DNA of 16,809 bases from Alphaproteobacteria bacterium (GTDB taxonomy: Bacteria > Pseudomonadota > Alphaproteobacteria > RS24). This document shows positions 14,529 to 16,809 of this stretch, in pieces. The notes under the pieces are model-generated. The model saw only the letters and a list, made by a program, of their open reading frames with translations. It was not told where the DNA came from and searched no databases. The stretch is from assembly GCA_009920875.1 (NCBI GenBank), contig RFZE01000021.1, positions 1 through 16,809 of the forward strand. The letters are read 5' to 3'. Position 1 is the stretch's first letter; each line of letters opens with the position of its first letter. The translations under genes were made by a program, and so were the position numbers.

Positions 14529-15794
14529 TTACCATCGCTTCTCAAATCGTCTGCGGAAATAAATGGCCGCCGCATTGACCACCAAAAGCAGCGTCAACAA
14601 TACCACAATTCCGGCACTGGTGCGGGCCACAAAGGCGCGTTCGGGATTATTGGCCCACATATAGATTTGTGCCGGCAAGACGGTCGCTTTGGCCGTCACT
14701 TCGGTCGGCACGTCAACTATAAAGGCCATCATGCCAATCATCAAAAGCGGCGCGGTTTCACCTGCCGCCTGCGCCAGACCGATAATTGTGCCGGTCAGAA
14801 TACCCGGCATGGCGAGCGGCAAGACGTGATGCATAATGACCTGTGTGCGCGACGCGCCAACCCCCAAAGCCGCTTCGCGAATGGAGGGCGGAATGGCGGC
14901 GAAAGCGGCGCGCGTCGGAATAATGATGCGCGGCAGAGTCATCAACGCCAAAACCAAACCACCCACCAAGGGCGCCGAGCGCGGCAAATGAAAGAAATTG
15001 ATGAACACGGCCAACCCCAAAAGCCCGTAAACAATGGACGGCACGGCAGCAAGATTATTGATATTGACTTCAATCAAAGCGGTATAACGGTTTTTCGGTG
15101 CCACTTCTTCGAGATAAATCGCCGCCAAGACACCAAGCGGAAAACTGACAATCAGCGTTACCAATAAAGTCCAAAGCGAGCCGGCAAGCGCGCCCTTAAT
15201 GCCTGCCATTTCCGGCTCGCGGCTGTCGCCATTGGTGAACAGCGCAAAGGCAAATTTACGCTCAATGCGATTTTCCTCGGCCAGCTTATCGACAAAAGCC
15301 AAATCGCGGTCAGACACTATGCGGTCGCTTTCAGGCAAATTGCGATCAATCAAGCCCTTCAACATTAAATCAATATCATCCGATAGCGGCACATAAAGGC
15401 TGATTTGCGTACCAATAAGGCGCGGATCATTTTTGACGCGCGCTTCGACCGCATCCGATGCGCCGATGGAAAGAATTTTATAGAGCGCCCGCTTGTCACG
15501 CCGCCCCGTCACTTGCGGAAAATGATCGCGCAGGGCAGCGCGCACCAGACCCAAATAATTACCCTCTTCCGGCGTATCGGTGGCGACATAGTCTTCAGAT
15601 ATATTGATATCGAGGCGCACATGGTGATGCGAAAAAGCCGGCAAGGAGGAATAGATAATCGAGCTCAGCAAAAACACCAAAATCAACCCGGCCGTGATAA
15701 TGGCCGCCATGCCATAGGCGCGGAAACGCTTTTCGGCTTGATAGCGTTTTTTCAGCCGCGCGGCGCGGAAATCAGGGTCCGAATAATCAGTCAT
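14529..15794 (-). CDS. pstA: Phosphate ABC transporter permease PstA (long form)
   Basis: A 421-residue inner-membrane permease. After a short cytoplasmic N-terminus there is one helix (27-50), then a long hydrophilic, presumably periplasmic region (55-198), and then the usual permease core with helices from about 203 to 412. The EAA loop that docks PstB is [20 protein letters not shown] (307-326), followed by [11 protein letters not shown], a PstA signature. E. coli PstA is about 296 residues; the extra N-terminal block matches the DUF3333-type extension seen in alphaproteobacterial PstA proteins. I chose the ATG at 15794 (MTDYSDPDF), which overlaps the pstC stop by eight bases. The longer frame to 15920 lies inside pstC and its added residues look like an out-of-frame reading of pstC. 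Together with PstC it forms the phosphate channel. Confidence 0.95.
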   Translation of the reverse strand: MTDYSDPDFRAARLKKRYQAEKRFRAYGMAAIITAGLILVFLLSSIIYSSLPAFSHHHVRLDINISEDYVATDTPEEGNYLGLVRAALRDHFPQVTGRRDKRALYKILSIGASDAVEARVKNDPRLIGTQISLYVPLSDDIDLMLKGLIDRNLPESDRIVSDRDLAFVDKLAEENRIERKFAFALFTNGDSREPEMAGIKGALAGSLWTLLVTLIVSFPLGVLAAIYLEEVAPKNRYTALIEVNINNLAAVPSIVYGLLGLAVFINFFHLPRSAPLVGGLVLALMTLPRIIIPTRAAFAAIPPSIREAALGVGASRTQVIMHHVLPLAMPGILTGTIIGLAQAAGETAPLLMIGMMAFIVDVPTEVTAKATVLPAQIYMWANNPERAFVARTSAGIVVLLTLLLVVNAAAIYFRRRFEKRW

Positions 15795-16809
15795 ATTGTT
15801 CCTTAAAGCGGTTGACGACGTAAAGCGCCAACACATTGAGCAAAAGCGTAATGAAGAACAAAACCAAGCCGAGGGCGAAAGCGGCCAATGTTTTGGCGCT
15901 GTCAAATTCTTGGTCACCAACCAGAAGCATGACGATTTGCACTGTCACTGTGGTCACGCTTTCAAACGGATTGGCGGTCAAATTGGCTGCCACACCGGCC
16001 GCCATGACGACAATCATGGTCTCGCCAATGGCCCGCGACATGGCCAGCAATATGGCGCTGACAATGCCCGGCAAAGCAGCCGGAAGCACGACTTGGCGAA
16101 TGGTTTCAGACTGTGTCGCCCCGAGCGCGGCCGCGCCATCGCGCAGGGTTTGCGGGACGGCGTTGATGACGTCATCGGACAGCGATGAAATAAACGGAAT
16201 AATCATAATCCCCATCACCAAACCGGCCGCCAGCGCGCTTTCCGATGATAATGTGAGGCCAATCTCAGCCCCGCTATCGCGCAAAAACGGGGCTACCATG
16301 AGGGCGGCGAAAAAGCCGTAAACCACGGTGGGAATACCGGCCAGAATTTCAATGCCCGGCTTGGCAATGCCGCGCAATTTCGGGTTGGCATATTCCGACA
16401 AATAAACCGCCGACATGAGGCCAATAGGCACGGCCACCAGCATGGCGATAAAGGTAATCATCATTGTGCCGGCAAAAAGCGGTATCGCGCCAAAAGAACC
16501 TGAACCGCCGACTTGGTCTTCGCGAATGGCGATTTGCGGCGACCAGCTCAGCCCGAACAAAAACTCCATAACCGGCACTGTGTCGAAAAAACGCAAAGTC
16601 TCGAAAATCAGCGACAGCACAATGCCTATGGTCGTCAAAATGGCAATCGCCGAGGCGACAATCATGACAATTTCAAAGACCCGCTCAACGGCCGGACGCG
16701 CGGTAAAACGCGGCGCCAAAAGACGCAAGCCCAGCGCCGCACCACATAGGCCCAACAGCAAAACGACAAAGCTGCGTGCCGTGGCGGAATTATCGACCAG
16801 CGCGGCAAA
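15787..16809 (-). CDS. pstC: Phosphate ABC transporter permease PstC (N-terminus cut by right edge)
   Basis: The C-terminal 340 residues of PstC; the frame stays open to the right edge, so the true start is outside the window. An apparent TTG start at 16761 is internal. Visible parts: a membrane segment near the edge, a helix around 16620-16670, the segment VGGSGSFGAIPLFAGTMM, helices of the permease core, and the EAA-type loop DGAAALGATQSETIRQVVLP followed by MSRAIGETMIVVMAAG, both diagnostic of PstC. The long hydrophobic N-terminal region is as expected for the extended alphaproteobacterial form. It is upstream of pstA, which starts eight bases before the pstC stop. The operon promoter, any Pho box and the phosphate-binding protein gene pstS must be beyond the right edge. 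Confidence 0.95.
   Translation of the reverse strand, partial: FAALVDNSATARSFVVLLLGLCGAALGLRLLAPRFTARPAVERVFEIVMIVASAIAILTTIGIVLSLIFETLRFFDTVPVMEFLFGLSWSPQIAIREDQVGGSGSFGAIPLFAGTMMITFIAMLVAVPIGLMSAVYLSEYANPKLRGIAKPGIEILAGIPTVVYGFFAALMVAPFLRDSGAEIGLTLSSESALAAGLVMGIMIIPFISSLSDDVINAVPQTLRDGAAALGATQSETIRQVVLPAALPGIVSAILLAMSRAIGETMIVVMAAGVAANLTANPFESVTTVTVQIVMLLVGDQEFDSAKTLAAFALGLVLFFITLLLNVLALYVVNRFKEQYD

Noticed and set aside
14484..15167. A 227-codon plus-strand open frame opposite pstB/pstA
   Set aside because: It is rich in Gln, Arg, His and Asn as expected for an antisense reading of membrane-protein codons; pstA and pstB on the other strand are certain.
15795..15920. Extra 42 residues at the N-terminus of PstA
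   Set aside because: They overlap the end of pstC in another frame and do not look like PstA; the ATG at 15794 fits operon spacing.
16690..16761. TTG at 16761 as the start of pstC
   Set aside because: The frame continues open to the window edge with hydrophobic, PstC-like sequence, so this codon is internal.

Overview
The window reads as ordinary chromosomal DNA of a free-living Gram-negative bacterium, most likely an alphaproteobacterium. This rests on the gene order pstC-pstA-pstB-phoU-phoB, on a PstA with the long N-terminal extension common in that class, and on the general look of the proteins. Codon use is even throughout and there are no transposases, integrases, tRNAs, rRNAs, CRISPR arrays or large repeats. 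The genus cannot be named from the sequence alone. Coding density is very high: thirteen genes fill almost everything, and most neighbours overlap or lie less than 60 bases apart.

Layout, left to right. (1) 1-2727, minus strand: a MoxR AAA+ ATPase, a DUF58 protein and the N-terminal part of a TgpA/DUF3488-type membrane transglutaminase that runs off the left edge. This is a widely conserved trio. (2) 2829-3068, plus strand: a small four-cysteine protein of unknown function, divergent from moxR. (3) 3074-10598, minus strand: a tightly packed five-gene operon for an envelope-spanning machine of the type IV pilus / type II secretion superfamily. Its genes, in transcription order, encode a PilM-PilN (GspL-like) fusion, a PilO (GspM-like) protein with a long acidic cytoplasmic arm, a secreted protein combining two LysM-like segments with a PilP-like segment, a PilB/GspE/MshE ATPase, and a PilC/GspF/MshG platform protein. 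(4) 10839-12271: a TauD-family dioxygenase (plus) and a 2-hydroxychromene-2-carboxylate isomerase/DsbA-like protein (minus), tail to tail with overlapping stop codons. (5) 12326-16809, minus strand: the phosphate operon pstC (cut by the right edge), pstA, pstB, phoU, phoB.

How they work together. The pst-pho block imports phosphate at high affinity and signals phosphate status to PhoB; PstS and the kinase PhoR are not in the window and could lie beyond the right edge. The five-gene block supplies the inner-membrane platform, the alignment complex and the motor of a pilus or secretion machine. No secretin, pilin, prepilin peptidase or retraction ATPase is visible, so it must draw these from elsewhere or do something else. 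It is the most unusual part of the window because three of its five proteins have non-textbook architectures.
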